Source: a bacterium (GTDB lineage Bacteria > Bacillota > Clostridia > Christensenellales > Aristaeellaceae). From it: a stretch of DNA of 35,777 nt. The notes under the pieces are model-generated. The model was not told the origin of the DNA, searched no databases, and saw only the letters and a program-made list of their open reading frames with translations. A program made the position numbers and the translations under genes. The stretch is taken from assembly GCA_004563405.1 (NCBI GenBank), contig SFTH01000027.1:1-35777 (forward strand). Reading direction: 5' to 3'. Below, one piece after another: positions 9,301-17,239 of the stretch (the first letter of the stretch is position 1; each line of letters starts with the position of its first letter).

Positions 9301-10113
9301 GGCCTGCGCTCCCTGGTCGTGGACGACGACTTTGAGGTCTGCAACAGCGTCACCAAGATGCTGGGCCAGATCGGCATGCGCTCCGAGTGGACGACCTCCG
9401 GCCGGGAGGCGGTGTTCCGGGCGCAGAAGGCCCATGACGACGGGGATCCCTTCTACAGCTACATCATCGATTGGCTCATGCCCCAGATGGATGGACTGGA
9501 GACGGTCAAGCGCATCCGCAAGGTCATCGGAGACGAGGCGCCGATCATCATCCTCACCGCCATCGACTATTCGGACATCGAAGCGGAGGCCCGCGCGGCG
9601 GGCGTCACGGCCTTCTGCAACAAGCCCCTGTTCCTCTCTGACCTTCGCAACGTGATGGTGGAGGCGGGACAGGCCTGCCGGACGCAGCAGAGGACTGCGA
9701 ACGGCCCGAAGCACGACTTCTGCGGCGCGCGGGTGCTGGTGGTGGAGGACAACGAGCTCAACCGGGAGATCGCCGTCGAGATCCTTCAGAACGTCGGCTT
9801 CGAGGTGGAAACCGCCTCCGACGGCTCCATCGCCGTGGAAATGGTGAAGCAGGCGGAGGAGGGAAGGTACGATCTGATCCTCATGGATATTCAGATGCCT
9901 GTGATGGACGGCTACGAGGCCACCCGGGCCATCCGCTACCTGCCCCGGCGCGACGTGGTCGAGTTGCCCATCATCGCCATGACGGCAAACGCCTTCGAGG
10001 AGGACCGGGAGCGGGCGCTCCAGAACGGCATGAACGCCCACATCGCAAAGCCCCTGGACGTGGAGGCGCTGGTGAATATGCTGGCGCGCATCCTGTCCGG
10101 GCGGACGGAGTAA
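6325..10113 (+). CDS. Cytoplasmic hybrid histidine kinase, five PAS domains and two receivers
   Basis: A 1262-residue soluble hybrid kinase without membrane segments. By spacing and motifs the order is PAS (about 30-135), PAS (183-295), PAS (322-432), PAS (445-563), a fifth PAS-like domain (597-722), HisKA with the phospho-accepting His757 (SNMSHDIRTPMNAI), HATPase with DTGIGMS and GTGLGMAITKN, then two receivers: Asp1049 (IIDWLMPQMDG) and Asp1188 (LILMDIQMPVMDG). The family autophosphorylates and passes phosphate to its own receiver, then usually to an HPt protein. An HPt gene follows at 10344 and a receiver protein at 10779, so the relay partners appear to be local. The ATG at 6325 has AAGGAG eight bases upstream; a longer open frame from 6271 lacks a ribosome site. 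What the PAS domains sense is unknown. Confidence 0.92.
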   Translation: MEQKHPGEGKNLLGQLMREGTLSPLILDRLLGAYTLFEYRQGQCFRRHASDAYLKMLYLDDSIAQSFEEQDLLEAIVPEDRAAFREILESGSEERVRGNFRRVQRDGRLISLEMEILPVKRDAEAALFCGILRDVTEEKQTSADLKASNSAFEIIFHTSSEDREDIQAHLDWLNPDRGEMLSLLADILPIGMIGGYCEEGFPLYFVSREMYRMMGYETRAEFETAIQGKVANTIYYEDQEQVARDLGSDYREGMTYTIAYRMPRRDGSLFWVLDKGRVIRTEDGRLAILSFCMDITEVMEKVEGLRQDMQLLKQQNQELLYLNNTIPVGYHRCANTPDYDFTFVSNRFGEMLGYTRQEICDLFGNKFKNMVHPDDWARLFDGEGRAENAREGEHRYEYRVRARNGYRWVVDQTEFVTDMGEPFFQGAILDVTDRVQLREELKTSVKAFRIAAQEAGNLIFTYNRREQTIYCDAEIAQTFGVETKQIGVPYEIVRRGGIVSEDTVQAYVAAHEAILRGERESEAIVKLSSVDGGQNVYELKLQAVLDDDGNPSDLAVGVYKDITDQYDRLRELEQTKETLLTTREKLRMERQEQLDMIYALGREYYALWRVDLDGDLLVLRRGENLRTASMADMGQNEYQVYSESLERFARNRVHPDDRDMLLWEASIARIRERLATEDAFSVRIRRRAEGAREYTYVEWRIVRLVNTSGGHTALIAVKDVDGDVLQEVRQQSLLRDALSAAEHASRAKTTFLSNMSHDIRTPMNAIIGFASIAARHIDNQDRVQDCLEKIMSSSNHLLSLINDILDMSRIESGKLTIQEKECNLSERIHNLVNMVRPQMRAKRLEFLVDTIDVQDEDLIFDPLRLDQVLINILSNAVKFTPAGGMVSFTIRQTPSPKSGCGRYAFIVRDTGIGMSEGFLSRIYDPFERERSSTLSGVEGTGLGMAITKNTVDMMGGEIEIQSQIGKGSTFSVTFDFRRQDTARNQAQLRELKGLRSLVVDDDFEVCNSVTKMLGQIGMRSEWTTSGREAVFRAQKAHDDGDPFYSYIIDWLMPQMDGLETVKRIRKVIGDEAPIIILTAIDYSDIEAEARAAGVTAFCNKPLFLSDLRNVMVEAGQACRTQQRTANGPKHDFCGARVLVVEDNELNREIAVEILQNVGFEVETASDGSIAVEMVKQAEEGRYDLILMDIQMPVMDGYEATRAIRYLPRRDVVELPIIAMTANAFEEDRERALQNGMNAHIAKPLDVEALVNMLARILSGRTE

Positions 10114-10124
10114 AGGAGCGCAGC

Positions 10125-10205
10125 ATGAACTGGAATATGAACGCATGCGTTAATTATAAGGAAATATATCGTAAATCAGCGGGGGGGGGTAACGCCCTGG
10201 GCTGA
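10125..10205 (+). CDS. Possible 26-residue peptide with a poly-G tract
   Basis: An ATG 12 bases after the kinase stop has a strong ribosome site (AAAGGAG at 10112-10118, six-base gap) that overlaps the stop codon. It opens a 26-codon frame starting MNWNMNACVNYK and ending KSAGGGNALG before TGA. The last third runs through nine consecutive G (10181-10189), so one-base slippage there would change its end. The codons are AT-richer than in neighbouring genes. It may be a translated leader or coupling peptide for the HPt gene, a small protein, or a remnant; no family is recognised. Confidence 0.35.
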   Translation: MNWNMNACVNYKEIYRKSAGGGNALG

Positions 10206-10343
10206 GCGCGCGTCCCTGCCGGAGGAAGCGGCCGGCGGCGCGCCAGGCTCCACCGGGCCGCCCGTCGGCGCGGCTTTTCGCAGGAAACGAGTGAGAACCT
10301 GTCGTTGCGACAGAGGACGGATATACAGGGAGAGAAAGAAAAA

Positions 10344-10709
10344 ATGACCATTCAGGAATGCTATCAGGAATTGGGCGGCAACTATCTCGAAGTGAGCGCA
10401 CGACTCCCGAGCCCCCGATTGATCGAAAAATTCATCGCGAAGTTTCTGGAGGACGCAAGCTTCAGCGCGCTGTGCAGCGCCATGGAGAGCGGCAACCGGG
10501 CGGAGGCCTTCCGCGCCGCGCACACCCTCAAGGGCGTGTGCGCCAACATGAGCTTCAGCAGGCTGATGAAATCTGCGGCGCAGCTGACGGAGCTGCTGCG
10601 GCCGGAGGCGGACGGAATTCCCGCGGAGGCCGAGGCGCTGATGGAGGACGTGCGCCGGGACTATCGTGCGACGGTCGCGTCCATACGCAGCTATCTGAAC
10701 GTCGCCTAG
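10344..10709 (+). CDS. HPt phosphotransfer protein
   Basis: A 121-residue, all-helical single-domain HPt protein. The phospho-accepting residue is His60 in RAAHTLKGVCANMSF, the standard HPt motif (HxLKG). Such proteins carry phosphate between the receiver of a hybrid kinase and the receiver of a response regulator. Its place between a hybrid kinase with two receivers and a receiver-GGDEF-EAL protein makes those two its likely partners. The ATG at 10344 is preferred, with AGGGAGAG about nine bases upstream; an earlier in-frame start at 10305 has none. The gene ends with TAG, used here as a true stop. Confidence 0.9.
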   Translation: MTIQECYQELGGNYLEVSARLPSPRLIEKFIAKFLEDASFSALCSAMESGNRAEAFRAAHTLKGVCANMSFSRLMKSAAQLTELLRPEADGIPAEAEALMEDVRRDYRATVASIRSYLNVA

Positions 10710-10718
10710 CGCGCTTTG

Positions 10719-10740
10719 CGGCGCCCGACGGGGAGCGCCG
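10719..10740 (+). other. Intercistronic stem-loop
   Basis: CGGCGC (10719-10724) pairs with GCGCCG (10735-10740), and inner CC/GG pairs can extend it. It lies between the HPt gene and the next gene. There is no T-run, so a role in RNA processing or stability is more likely than termination. Confidence 0.35.
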
Positions 10741-10778
10741 GGATTGATCTACTGAACAAATGGGGGATAAGTGTGGGC

Positions 10779-13406
10779 ATGCAACTGCAAAAACAGATAC
10801 TGGTTGTCGAGGATAACGCGCTCAACCGGGAAATGCTGAAGATCATTCTGTCCGAGCAGTATGCGGTTCTGGAGGCCGAAAACGGACGGGAAGCGCTGGA
10901 TATACTCGGAAAGAGCGGAAAGGACATCGCCCTGATTCTTCTGGACATGATGATGCCGGTCATGGACGGGTTTACCTTTCTGGACCGGATCAAGGAGGAT
11001 CCGGAGCATTCGCTGATTCCGGTCATCGTCATGACCCAGAGCGAGGGCGAGGTGGACGAGGTGGCCGCCCTGGCCCACGGCGCAACCGACTTTGTGCCCA
11101 AGCCCTACCGCCCGCAGGTCATTCTGCACCGCGTGGCCAGCATCATCAACCTGCGGGAGACCGCGGCGATGGCGAACCTGTTCCGCTACGACCAGCTGAC
11201 CGGGCTGTACAGCAAGGAGTACTTCTATCAGCAGGTGCGGCAGACGCTGCGGGAGAATCCGGACCGGGAGTACAACATCGTCTGCTCCAACATCGAAAAC
11301 TTCAAGCTCTACAACGACACCTTCGGCACGGACGCGGGGGACCGCCTCCTCAGGGAGATCGCCGGAACCATGCAGAGCATAATCGGCGACAGAGGAATCT
11401 GCGGCCGCTTTGCCGCCGACCGCTTCCTCTGCCTCCAGGAGCGCGGGCAGGAGATGCGGGATCGTGAGGACTTCGATTCAAAGATGGAAATCTCCTCCGT
11501 CATCAAGAGCCTGGTGATGCGCTGGGGCGTCTATGAGGTCGTCGACCGCTCGGTGCCGGTGGAGCAGATGTGCGACCGGGCGCAGCTGGCGGCGGACAGC
11601 ATCAAGGGGCAGTACAACCGCTACTTCGCCATCTACGACGATGCGCTGCGCGGAAAGCTGCTGCGGGAGCAGGCGATCACCGAGGCCATGGTGACCGCGC
11701 TGCAGGAGGGCCAGTTCAGGGTCTACCTCCAGCCCAAGTACAGCCTGCACGACGACGGCCTTGCCGGTGCGGAGGCCCTCGTGCGCTGGATTCACCCGGA
11801 GTGGGGCTTCATGTCTCCCGGGGAGTTCATCCCGCTGTTTGAAAAGAACGGCTTCATCACCCAGCTGGACCAGTACGTCTGGGAGGAGGTCTGCAAGCTG
11901 CTGCGCAGCTGGCGGGAGAAGGGCTACGCGCCCCTGCCGGTCTCGGTGAACGTGTCCCGGGCGGACGTGTATCAGGCCGACCTGGCGGAGACGCTTCAGG
12001 ACATCGTCGACCGCTACGGCGTCGACCCCGCGCAGCTGCACCTGGAGCTCACGGAGAGCGCCTACACGGAAAACCCCGCGCAGATCATCGACACGGTGGC
12101 GCGGCTCCGGCAGCAGGGCTTCATCATTGAGATGGACGACTTTGGCAGCGGCTATTCCTCGCTGAACATGCTCAACCAGATGAAGCTGGACATCCTCAAG
12201 CTGGACATGAAGTTCATTCAGAACGAGACGGCCAAGCCCGCCGAGCAGGGCATCCTGCGCTTCATCGTGAGTCTCGCCCGCTGGCTGAATCTGAGCGTGG
12301 TGGCCGAGGGCGTGGAGACCCGGGAGCAGCTGGAGCGCCTGCGGGAGATCGGCTGCGACTACGTTCAGGGCTACTTCTTTGCAAAGCCCATGCCCGACGC
12401 CGAGTTTGAGGCGCTACTCAGCGCCCAGAGCGCGCGGCGCGCGACCGGCGCCACCTCCCCCAAGCGCGCTTCGAATTCCGGCATGCAGAAGCTGCTGGTG
12501 GTGGACGAGGACGCGGCGTACCGCGCGAGCGTCGCGGAGAGCTTCGAGGGGCTGTATCAGGTACAGCAGGCCTCCAGCGCGAAGGAGGCGCTCGATTATA
12601 TCCACACCTGCGGGGACGCGCCCGTCGCCATCGTCGTTCTGAGCGCGACGCTGCCCGACGACGGCGCAAATGTGTTCCTGAACGCGATGCGCCAGAACCC
12701 GACGCTGTGGCGCATTCCGGTGCTGGCGACGATCCTTCCGGGGGCGGACATCGAAAAGCTCGCGCTGTCGCTGGACATCGACGACTTCCTGTGCAAGCGC
12801 CACCCGATCTTCGACCTGCGCAGGCGGGTGCGCCGCCTGCTGAGCGAGGTGCGCCACCGGGAGCGGGAGCAGATTCTGCTGGACGAGGCGTATCGGGATT
12901 ACCTCACCGGCTTGCTGAACCGCCGGGGCCTCTACGCCGCCATCGACGCGCTGCGACAGGAGGATCTTCCGCTGGCCCTGTACATGTTCGATCTGGACGA
13001 TCTGAAGAAGACCAACGACAGCTTCGGCCACGACTCGGGAGACGAAATGCTCCAGTACTTTGCGGAGCTCTTGCGCCAGCAGACCCGCGAGGGCGACATC
13101 CTGTGCCGCTATGGCGGAGACGAATTCGTGGTGATTCTCCGGCGCATCGGCTCCCGGGAGACCATAATGCGCAAGGGCGGCGAGATCTGCCGGGGCTTCA
13201 GCCGCTTCCAGTCGAAGGACGGCGTTCCCGTCACCTGCTCCGTCGGCGTGGTGCTCTGCGGCGAGGACGAAAAGCCCTCGGGCAAGCTGATTGAGTGGGC
13301 AGATCGGGCGCTCTATCAGGCCAAGCACGCGCAGAAGGGCAGCTGCGTCCTCTGGGAGGACCGGTCGAACGGCGCGCCGCCTGTGGGGATGGAAAACACT
13401 TTTTGA
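10779..13406 (+). CDS. Receiver-GGDEF-EAL-receiver-GGDEF cyclic-di-GMP protein
   Basis: An 875-residue soluble protein. An intact receiver comes first (Asp56 in LILLDMMMPVMDG). It is followed by a GGDEF-like domain whose signature has decayed to AADRF (212-216), so it should not make cyclic di-GMP. The EAL phosphodiesterase domain looks active: EALVRW (Glu332), ELTES, DDFGSGYSS, KLDMKF, AEGVETREQ. Then comes a second receiver whose phospho-accepting Asp is replaced by Ser622 (VLSATLP), so it is probably a pseudo-receiver, and a C-terminal GGDEF with an intact GGDEF motif (779-783) and an inhibitory-site RxxD (REGD) five residues before it. It may thus both make and degrade cyclic di-GMP. The first receiver is the likely target of the upstream HPt. 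A GTG at 10773, with GGGGGA five bases upstream, is an alternative start. Confidence 0.9.
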   Translation: MQLQKQILVVEDNALNREMLKIILSEQYAVLEAENGREALDILGKSGKDIALILLDMMMPVMDGFTFLDRIKEDPEHSLIPVIVMTQSEGEVDEVAALAHGATDFVPKPYRPQVILHRVASIINLRETAAMANLFRYDQLTGLYSKEYFYQQVRQTLRENPDREYNIVCSNIENFKLYNDTFGTDAGDRLLREIAGTMQSIIGDRGICGRFAADRFLCLQERGQEMRDREDFDSKMEISSVIKSLVMRWGVYEVVDRSVPVEQMCDRAQLAADSIKGQYNRYFAIYDDALRGKLLREQAITEAMVTALQEGQFRVYLQPKYSLHDDGLAGAEALVRWIHPEWGFMSPGEFIPLFEKNGFITQLDQYVWEEVCKLLRSWREKGYAPLPVSVNVSRADVYQADLAETLQDIVDRYGVDPAQLHLELTESAYTENPAQIIDTVARLRQQGFIIEMDDFGSGYSSLNMLNQMKLDILKLDMKFIQNETAKPAEQGILRFIVSLARWLNLSVVAEGVETREQLERLREIGCDYVQGYFFAKPMPDAEFEALLSAQSARRATGATSPKRASNSGMQKLLVVDEDAAYRASVAESFEGLYQVQQASSAKEALDYIHTCGDAPVAIVVLSATLPDDGANVFLNAMRQNPTLWRIPVLATILPGADIEKLALSLDIDDFLCKRHPIFDLRRRVRRLLSEVRHREREQILLDEAYRDYLTGLLNRRGLYAAIDALRQEDLPLALYMFDLDDLKKTNDSFGHDSGDEMLQYFAELLRQQTREGDILCRYGGDEFVVILRRIGSRETIMRKGGEICRGFSRFQSKDGVPVTCSVGVVLCGEDEKPSGKLIEWADRALYQAKHAQKGSCVLWEDRSNGAPPVGMENTF

Positions 13407-13487
13407 AGAACTGAAGCGTGGCGGGCGCGATGCCAGATCTCCGGCGGTCGGAGCGCCGTTTCTGCGGCGCACCGGCCGTTGATGAAG

Positions 13488-13512
13488 GGCGCAGCGCGCG
13501 CCGTTTTCTTTC
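13488..13512 (+). terminator. Weak terminator-like hairpin after the GGDEF-EAL gene
   Basis: GGCGC (13488-13492) and GCGCC (13498-13502) can form a short GC-only stem with a five-base loop, followed by GTTTTCTTT. The stem is short, so partial termination at most is suggested. The 274 bases between 13406 and 13681 hold no other gene, and no clear promoter was found for the HD-GYP gene. Confidence 0.3.
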
Positions 13513-13680
13513 GCGAAGGCCGGGCCTTTCCCATCGGCCGCGCCTCTCTGCGGATTCATGCTTTTCCCCGCAGATTGCGCCATCTTCGCTCGGCCGTTCC
13601 CTATGCGCTCCGGCCGCGTGCGTTTGCAGCGGAGTGCGGGACATTCCGGCAGAAATTCAGAAGACAGTGGTGGAATACGG

Positions 13681-15051
13681 ATGATGATTTGGCAATGGTG
13701 CAAGACCCAGGTCGCGGCGCTGCTGATACTTGCGTACATCGAAATCGTCTACACGCGGGAGGGTTGGAACCTGAATCGGTTGACGAAGAAGTCGAACTGC
13801 AACCGGTTCTTTGACCTGAGCCTGACGGCCGCCAATCTGGCCATCCTCTTCGACGGCGCGACGGCCTGCACCGTAAACCTGCTGGACCAGGTGCCGCGCA
13901 CGGTCAACCTCATGCTGCACCTGGGCATGTATGTGTGCTACGAGGCCTATGTGGCGCTGCTGTTCTGGTACTGGGTGTCCGTGACTGTGGGCATTTCCCG
14001 CAGGGGATGGGTTCGGGCGACGGGGCTGATCTTCAGCGCCGTGCTGGCCGCGCTCACGGTGCTCTACCTGCCGGAGCTCGAATTCCTGCAGGGGAAGACC
14101 AGCAACTATTCCATGGGCGTCTCGGTCTATGTGTGCTTTGCCAGCGTGATCCTCTTCTGCGGGCTCACGATCGGCGTGATCGCCGTGAAGCACCGCGAGA
14201 TTCCCGGGCGGCGGAAGGAGAGCCTGGCGGCGACGATGCTCATCATCGCCATCATCCTCACGCTGCAAATTCTCATTCCGGAGGCGCTGCTCTCCAGCGT
14301 CGCTGTGGTGCTGATCGTGCTCAGCGTGTATCTGAACATGGAGAACCCGGCGATTTACGGGCTGGAGCACTATCAGAATGAAATGATCATGGGGTTCGCG
14401 ACGCTGGTCGAGAACAAGGACGGAAACACCGGTGGGCACATCCGGCGCTCGTCGGCCTACGCCCAACTGATCGCGCGCAACCTGAAGAAGAATAAGAAGT
14501 ATCGCAACGTGATCACCCGGGACTATATGAACCACCTGATTCAGTCCGCGCCCATGCACGATCTGGGCAAGATCGGGATTTCGGATGCGATTCTGCAAAA
14601 GCCCGGCAGGCTGACGGATGCGGAATTTGAAACCATGAAGGGGCACGCCGCCGCGGGAGGGCAGATCATCCGCAACACCTTCGGGCACCTGTTCGATGTG
14701 GACTATGTGGACATGGCCTATCAGGTGGCGCGGTTTCACCACGAGAAGTGGAACGGCCGGGGCTACCCGGACAGCCTCGCCGGGGAGGAGATCCCCCTGT
14801 GCGCGCGCATCATGGCGGTTGCCGACGTCTTCGACGCGGTGTCGAGCCGGCGCTGTTACCGGGACGCCATGCAGATGGAGGCGTGCTACGAGCTCATCCG
14901 CCGGGGGCGGGGAGAGGATTTCGACCCGGACGTGGCGGATGCCTTTCTGATGGATTTGAAGAAGGTGGAGGAGATCCACGACCGGCTGATGGATCGCAAT
15001 CCCGCCGCGTGCGCGATTGACGCTTCACAGGCGACGGTGGGAAACAGATGA
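13681..15051 (+). CDS. Membrane HD-GYP cyclic-di-GMP phosphodiesterase
   Basis: A 456-residue protein with a membrane-embedded N-terminal half and a cytoplasmic HD-GYP domain. Six or so hydrophobic segments cover residues about 8-220 (for example VALLFWYWVSVTVGI and MLIIAIILTLQILI). The HD-GYP domain shows APMHDLGKIGI (His293, Asp294), RFHHEKWNGRGYP (GYP at 361-363) and IPLCARIMAVADVFDAV, the residues expected of an active enzyme that hydrolyses cyclic di-GMP. The ATG at 13681 begins MMIWQW; no strong ribosome site precedes it, and a longer open frame starts upstream at 13558 without one either. The stop is followed 20 bases later by the cpsB-like start, so it probably shares a transcript with the polysaccharide-control genes. 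Confidence 0.88.
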   Translation: MMIWQWCKTQVAALLILAYIEIVYTREGWNLNRLTKKSNCNRFFDLSLTAANLAILFDGATACTVNLLDQVPRTVNLMLHLGMYVCYEAYVALLFWYWVSVTVGISRRGWVRATGLIFSAVLAALTVLYLPELEFLQGKTSNYSMGVSVYVCFASVILFCGLTIGVIAVKHREIPGRRKESLAATMLIIAIILTLQILIPEALLSSVAVVLIVLSVYLNMENPAIYGLEHYQNEMIMGFATLVENKDGNTGGHIRRSSAYAQLIARNLKKNKKYRNVITRDYMNHLIQSAPMHDLGKIGISDAILQKPGRLTDAEFETMKGHAAAGGQIIRNTFGHLFDVDYVDMAYQVARFHHEKWNGRGYPDSLAGEEIPLCARIMAVADVFDAVSSRRCYRDAMQMEACYELIRRGRGEDFDPDVADAFLMDLKKVEEIHDRLMDRNPAACAIDASQATVGNR

Positions 15052-15071
15052 AGGATGGGGAGACAGAGCCA

Positions 15072-15767
15072 ATGTTGATCGACATACACAGCCATTTGCT
15101 CCCGGGCATTGACGACGGGGCGCAGACGGCCGAAGAGGCGGCGCAGGCGCTGCGGGTCGCGAAGCGCCAGGGGATTGAAGCGATGATCCTCACGCCGCAC
15201 TTCTATCCCGACGGAAGCGGCGCGACGCGGGAGAAGGTGCTTTCCGGAATTGCAGCGCTGGAGGCAACGGCGCGAGAGGCGGGAGTGCGCCTCTATCCCG
15301 GCATGGAGTGCTTCTACCACACGAAGCTGCCCGCGCAGCTAGAGAGCGGGCAGGCGCTGACGCTGGCGGGCAGCCGCTATGCGCTGGTCGAGTTTTCCGA
15401 GGACATCGCCTTCAGCGGCATGCTCTATGCCCTCAACAGCATCAGCGAGAGCGGCTTTGTTCCCATCGTGGCCCACTATGAGCGCTACCGCTGTCTGATG
15501 AACCGGACGAACCTCGCCCGCCTGAAGCGGGAGGGCTATCTTCTTCAGATCAATTTTGACACCCTTCAGCGCGTCTACGGCGTGCTCAGGCGCAATCCGT
15601 TTCTGCGGCACCTCTCGGAGGGACTGGTGGATTTTCTGGGCAGCGACACCCACGGCACGCACTTCCGCCCGCTGCGGATCGGGCCGTCGGTGGACTGGCT
15701 GAGGGAGCGTAAGCTGCTCGACGGGATGAACGGGCGCGCGGAAAAGATACTCAGGGACGAATACTGA
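15072..15767 (+). CDS. cpsB: CpsB/YwqE-type PHP tyrosine phosphatase
   Basis: A 231-residue metal-dependent phosphatase of the PHP fold, the Gram-positive type that removes phosphate from the CpsD/YwqD tyrosine kinase. The metal-binding motifs are present: the N-terminal HxH (His6, His8 in IDIHSHLLPGIDDG), AMILTPHFYP, PGMECFYH, VAHYERYRC and LGSDTHGTHFRPL. Length is close to the usual 240-250. The ATG at 15072 has GGGGAGA about nine bases upstream and gives the canonical family start; an ATG at 15048 overlaps the preceding stop in an ATGA but adds eight non-family residues. The next two genes encode its usual partners. Confidence 0.88.
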   Translation: MLIDIHSHLLPGIDDGAQTAEEAAQALRVAKRQGIEAMILTPHFYPDGSGATREKVLSGIAALEATAREAGVRLYPGMECFYHTKLPAQLESGQALTLAGSRYALVEFSEDIAFSGMLYALNSISESGFVPIVAHYERYRCLMNRTNLARLKREGYLLQINFDTLQRVYGVLRRNPFLRHLSEGLVDFLGSDTHGTHFRPLRIGPSVDWLRERKLLDGMNGRAEKILRDEY

Positions 15768-15792
15768 CGAGAGAGCGAGGAGAATGCGCATA

Positions 15793-16503
15793 ATGAGAGA
15801 GGACGCACAGGACTACACAGAGATTGATTTGGTTGAACTTGCAAAGGCGCTGCTGAGCAACTGGCTCCTGATTCTTCTTGCGATGATCCTTCTGGGAGGG
15901 AGCATGGGCGCATACAACCGCTTCCTCGTAAAGCCGACGTACACCGCCGAGGCGCAGATCTACATTTCCAATTCGGATTCGATCGTGAACCTGCAGGACG
16001 TGCAGCTCAGCGCCGCGCTGACCCAGGACTATTCCGAAATTCTCACCAGCCGCAGCGTGCTGAAAAAGGTGATCGCCAGCCTGGAGCTGGACATGGATTA
16101 CCGGGAGCTGGCGGAGCTGATTTCCATTGTCAATCCGCAGGAGACCCATATACTGCAAATCGATGTCACGACGGACGCGCCCGCGGAGAGCGTCCGCATC
16201 GCCAACGCCCTGATCCAGTTCGGCGTGGACCGCATCTTCCGGGTCGTAGGCAAGGAGACGCCCGCGATCATCGACTACGCGGAGGAGGACGCGGTGGCGG
16301 TCAACAAGACCAGTCTGATCAGGCATGTGATGCTCGGAGCGATTCTGGGCTTTATACTGGTGTGCGGCGTGGTGAGCGTGCGCTTTTTGATGGACAAGAC
16401 GATCCGGGACGAGGAGGACGTGCGCCATCTGACCCGTTACAACGTCCTTGCGGAGATTCCGGAGTACATCGAAGAGGATGCGGAGGTGATGCAGCATGGA
16501 TAG
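15793..16503 (+). CDS. cpsC: CpsC/Wzz-like membrane adaptor of the tyrosine kinase
   Basis: A 236-residue membrane protein of the Wzz/CpsC chain-length determinant family. It has a membrane segment near residues 21-44 (LLILLAMILLGGSMGAYN), an extracytoplasmic region beginning PTYTAEAQIYISNS, and a second membrane segment near 175-197 (ILGFILVCGVVSVRFLMD), followed by a short cytoplasmic tail. In Gram-positive bacteria this protein activates the separate CpsD kinase through its tail. The ATG at 15793 is chosen because AGGAGA (15778-15783) abuts the ATG at 15784 with no spacing. The stop overlaps the start of the kinase gene by eight bases, which indicates translational coupling. Confidence 0.85.
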   Translation: MREDAQDYTEIDLVELAKALLSNWLLILLAMILLGGSMGAYNRFLVKPTYTAEAQIYISNSDSIVNLQDVQLSAALTQDYSEILTSRSVLKKVIASLELDMDYRELAELISIVNPQETHILQIDVTTDAPAESVRIANALIQFGVDRIFRVVGKETPAIIDYAEEDAVAVNKTSLIRHVMLGAILGFILVCGVVSVRFLMDKTIRDEEDVRHLTRYNVLAEIPEYIEEDAEVMQHG

Positions 16504-17239
16504 ACAGACGGTGCAGCCGCGCATCGGAGAGCTGGATTTTCACGCGCGGGAGGCCATCAACATGTTGCGCGGCTCCATCCAGATGGCCGGATATCAGATG
16601 AAGGTGTTCGCCTTCACCAGCGCGCTGGCACACGAGGGAAAATCCTCGCTGGCGTTCCGGATGGCCTGCAGTCTGGCCGCGCTCGAGGGCAAGCGCGTGG
16701 TCTATGTGGACTGCGACATCCGCAACTCCCGCACGAAGAAGCGGTACCGGATTTCCCGGAAGACGGTCGGCTTGAGCGAGTACCTGTGCGGAGACGCGGA
16801 GGCGGAGGAGATCGTCTACGGGACGGACAACGCGCAGATGGACATCGTGTTCAGCGGCAAGGTGGCGCCCAACCCCAGTGAGCTGTGCTCCAACATGCGG
16901 ATGGACGCGCTGCTGGCGGGCCTGAAGGAACGGTACGACTATGTGATCGTCGATACGCCGCCCGTCAACATGGTGGTGGACGCGGCCATCATCGCGCCCA
17001 AGTGCGATCTGACGCTGGTGGTGGTCGAGTGCGGTGTGACCGCGCAGCAGGAGCTGACGCACACGATCGACGTGCTGGAGCGCTCGGAGGCAAAGATCCT
17101 CGGGGTCGTTCTCAACAAGGTCAACAGCCGGAACAACCGCTACAGCAAGTATGGCCGCTACGGAAAGTATGGCAAGAAGTACGGCTACGGCCATTACGGG
17201 TACAAAAAGTACGGAAGCTATGGAGAGGGAAGCGAATGA
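16496..17239 (+). CDS. cpsD: CpsD/YwqD-type bacterial tyrosine kinase
   Basis: A 247-residue BY-kinase, the cytoplasmic half of the two-protein tyrosine kinase of capsule systems. Walker A is present as AHEGKSS (Lys49), although the family Gly before Glu is His here. Walker A' is VYVDCDIR (Asp72, Asp74) and Walker B is YVIVDTPP (Asp153). The C-terminal tail from 216 to 242 carries ten tyrosines at short intervals (YSKYGRYGKYGKKYGYG and on), the autophosphorylation cluster. GGAGGTG lies six bases before the ATG. It overlaps cpsC upstream, and its TGA overlaps the next ATG in ATGA. It would be dephosphorylated by the CpsB product and would regulate polymer export or length. Confidence 0.92.
   Translation: MDRQTVQPRIGELDFHAREAINMLRGSIQMAGYQMKVFAFTSALAHEGKSSLAFRMACSLAALEGKRVVYVDCDIRNSRTKKRYRISRKTVGLSEYLCGDAEAEEIVYGTDNAQMDIVFSGKVAPNPSELCSNMRMDALLAGLKERYDYVIVDTPPVNMVVDAAIIAPKCDLTLVVVECGVTAQQELTHTIDVLERSEAKILGVVLNKVNSRNNRYSKYGRYGKYGKKYGYGHYGYKKYGSYGEGSE

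Noticed and set aside
6358..10146. A 1262-residue open frame on the minus strand opposite the hybrid kinase
   Set aside because: It has no ribosome site and no recognisable domain, and it mirrors the codon bias of the real gene; GC-rich coding DNA commonly leaves the antisense frame open. The same holds for long antisense frames at 1112-3199, 20913-23288 and 23483-26692.
13453..13470. Hairpin GCGCCG-TTTCTG-CGGCGC after the GGDEF-EAL gene
   Set aside because: No T-run follows and short GC palindromes are expected by chance at this GC content; the hairpin at 13488 is the better terminator candidate.
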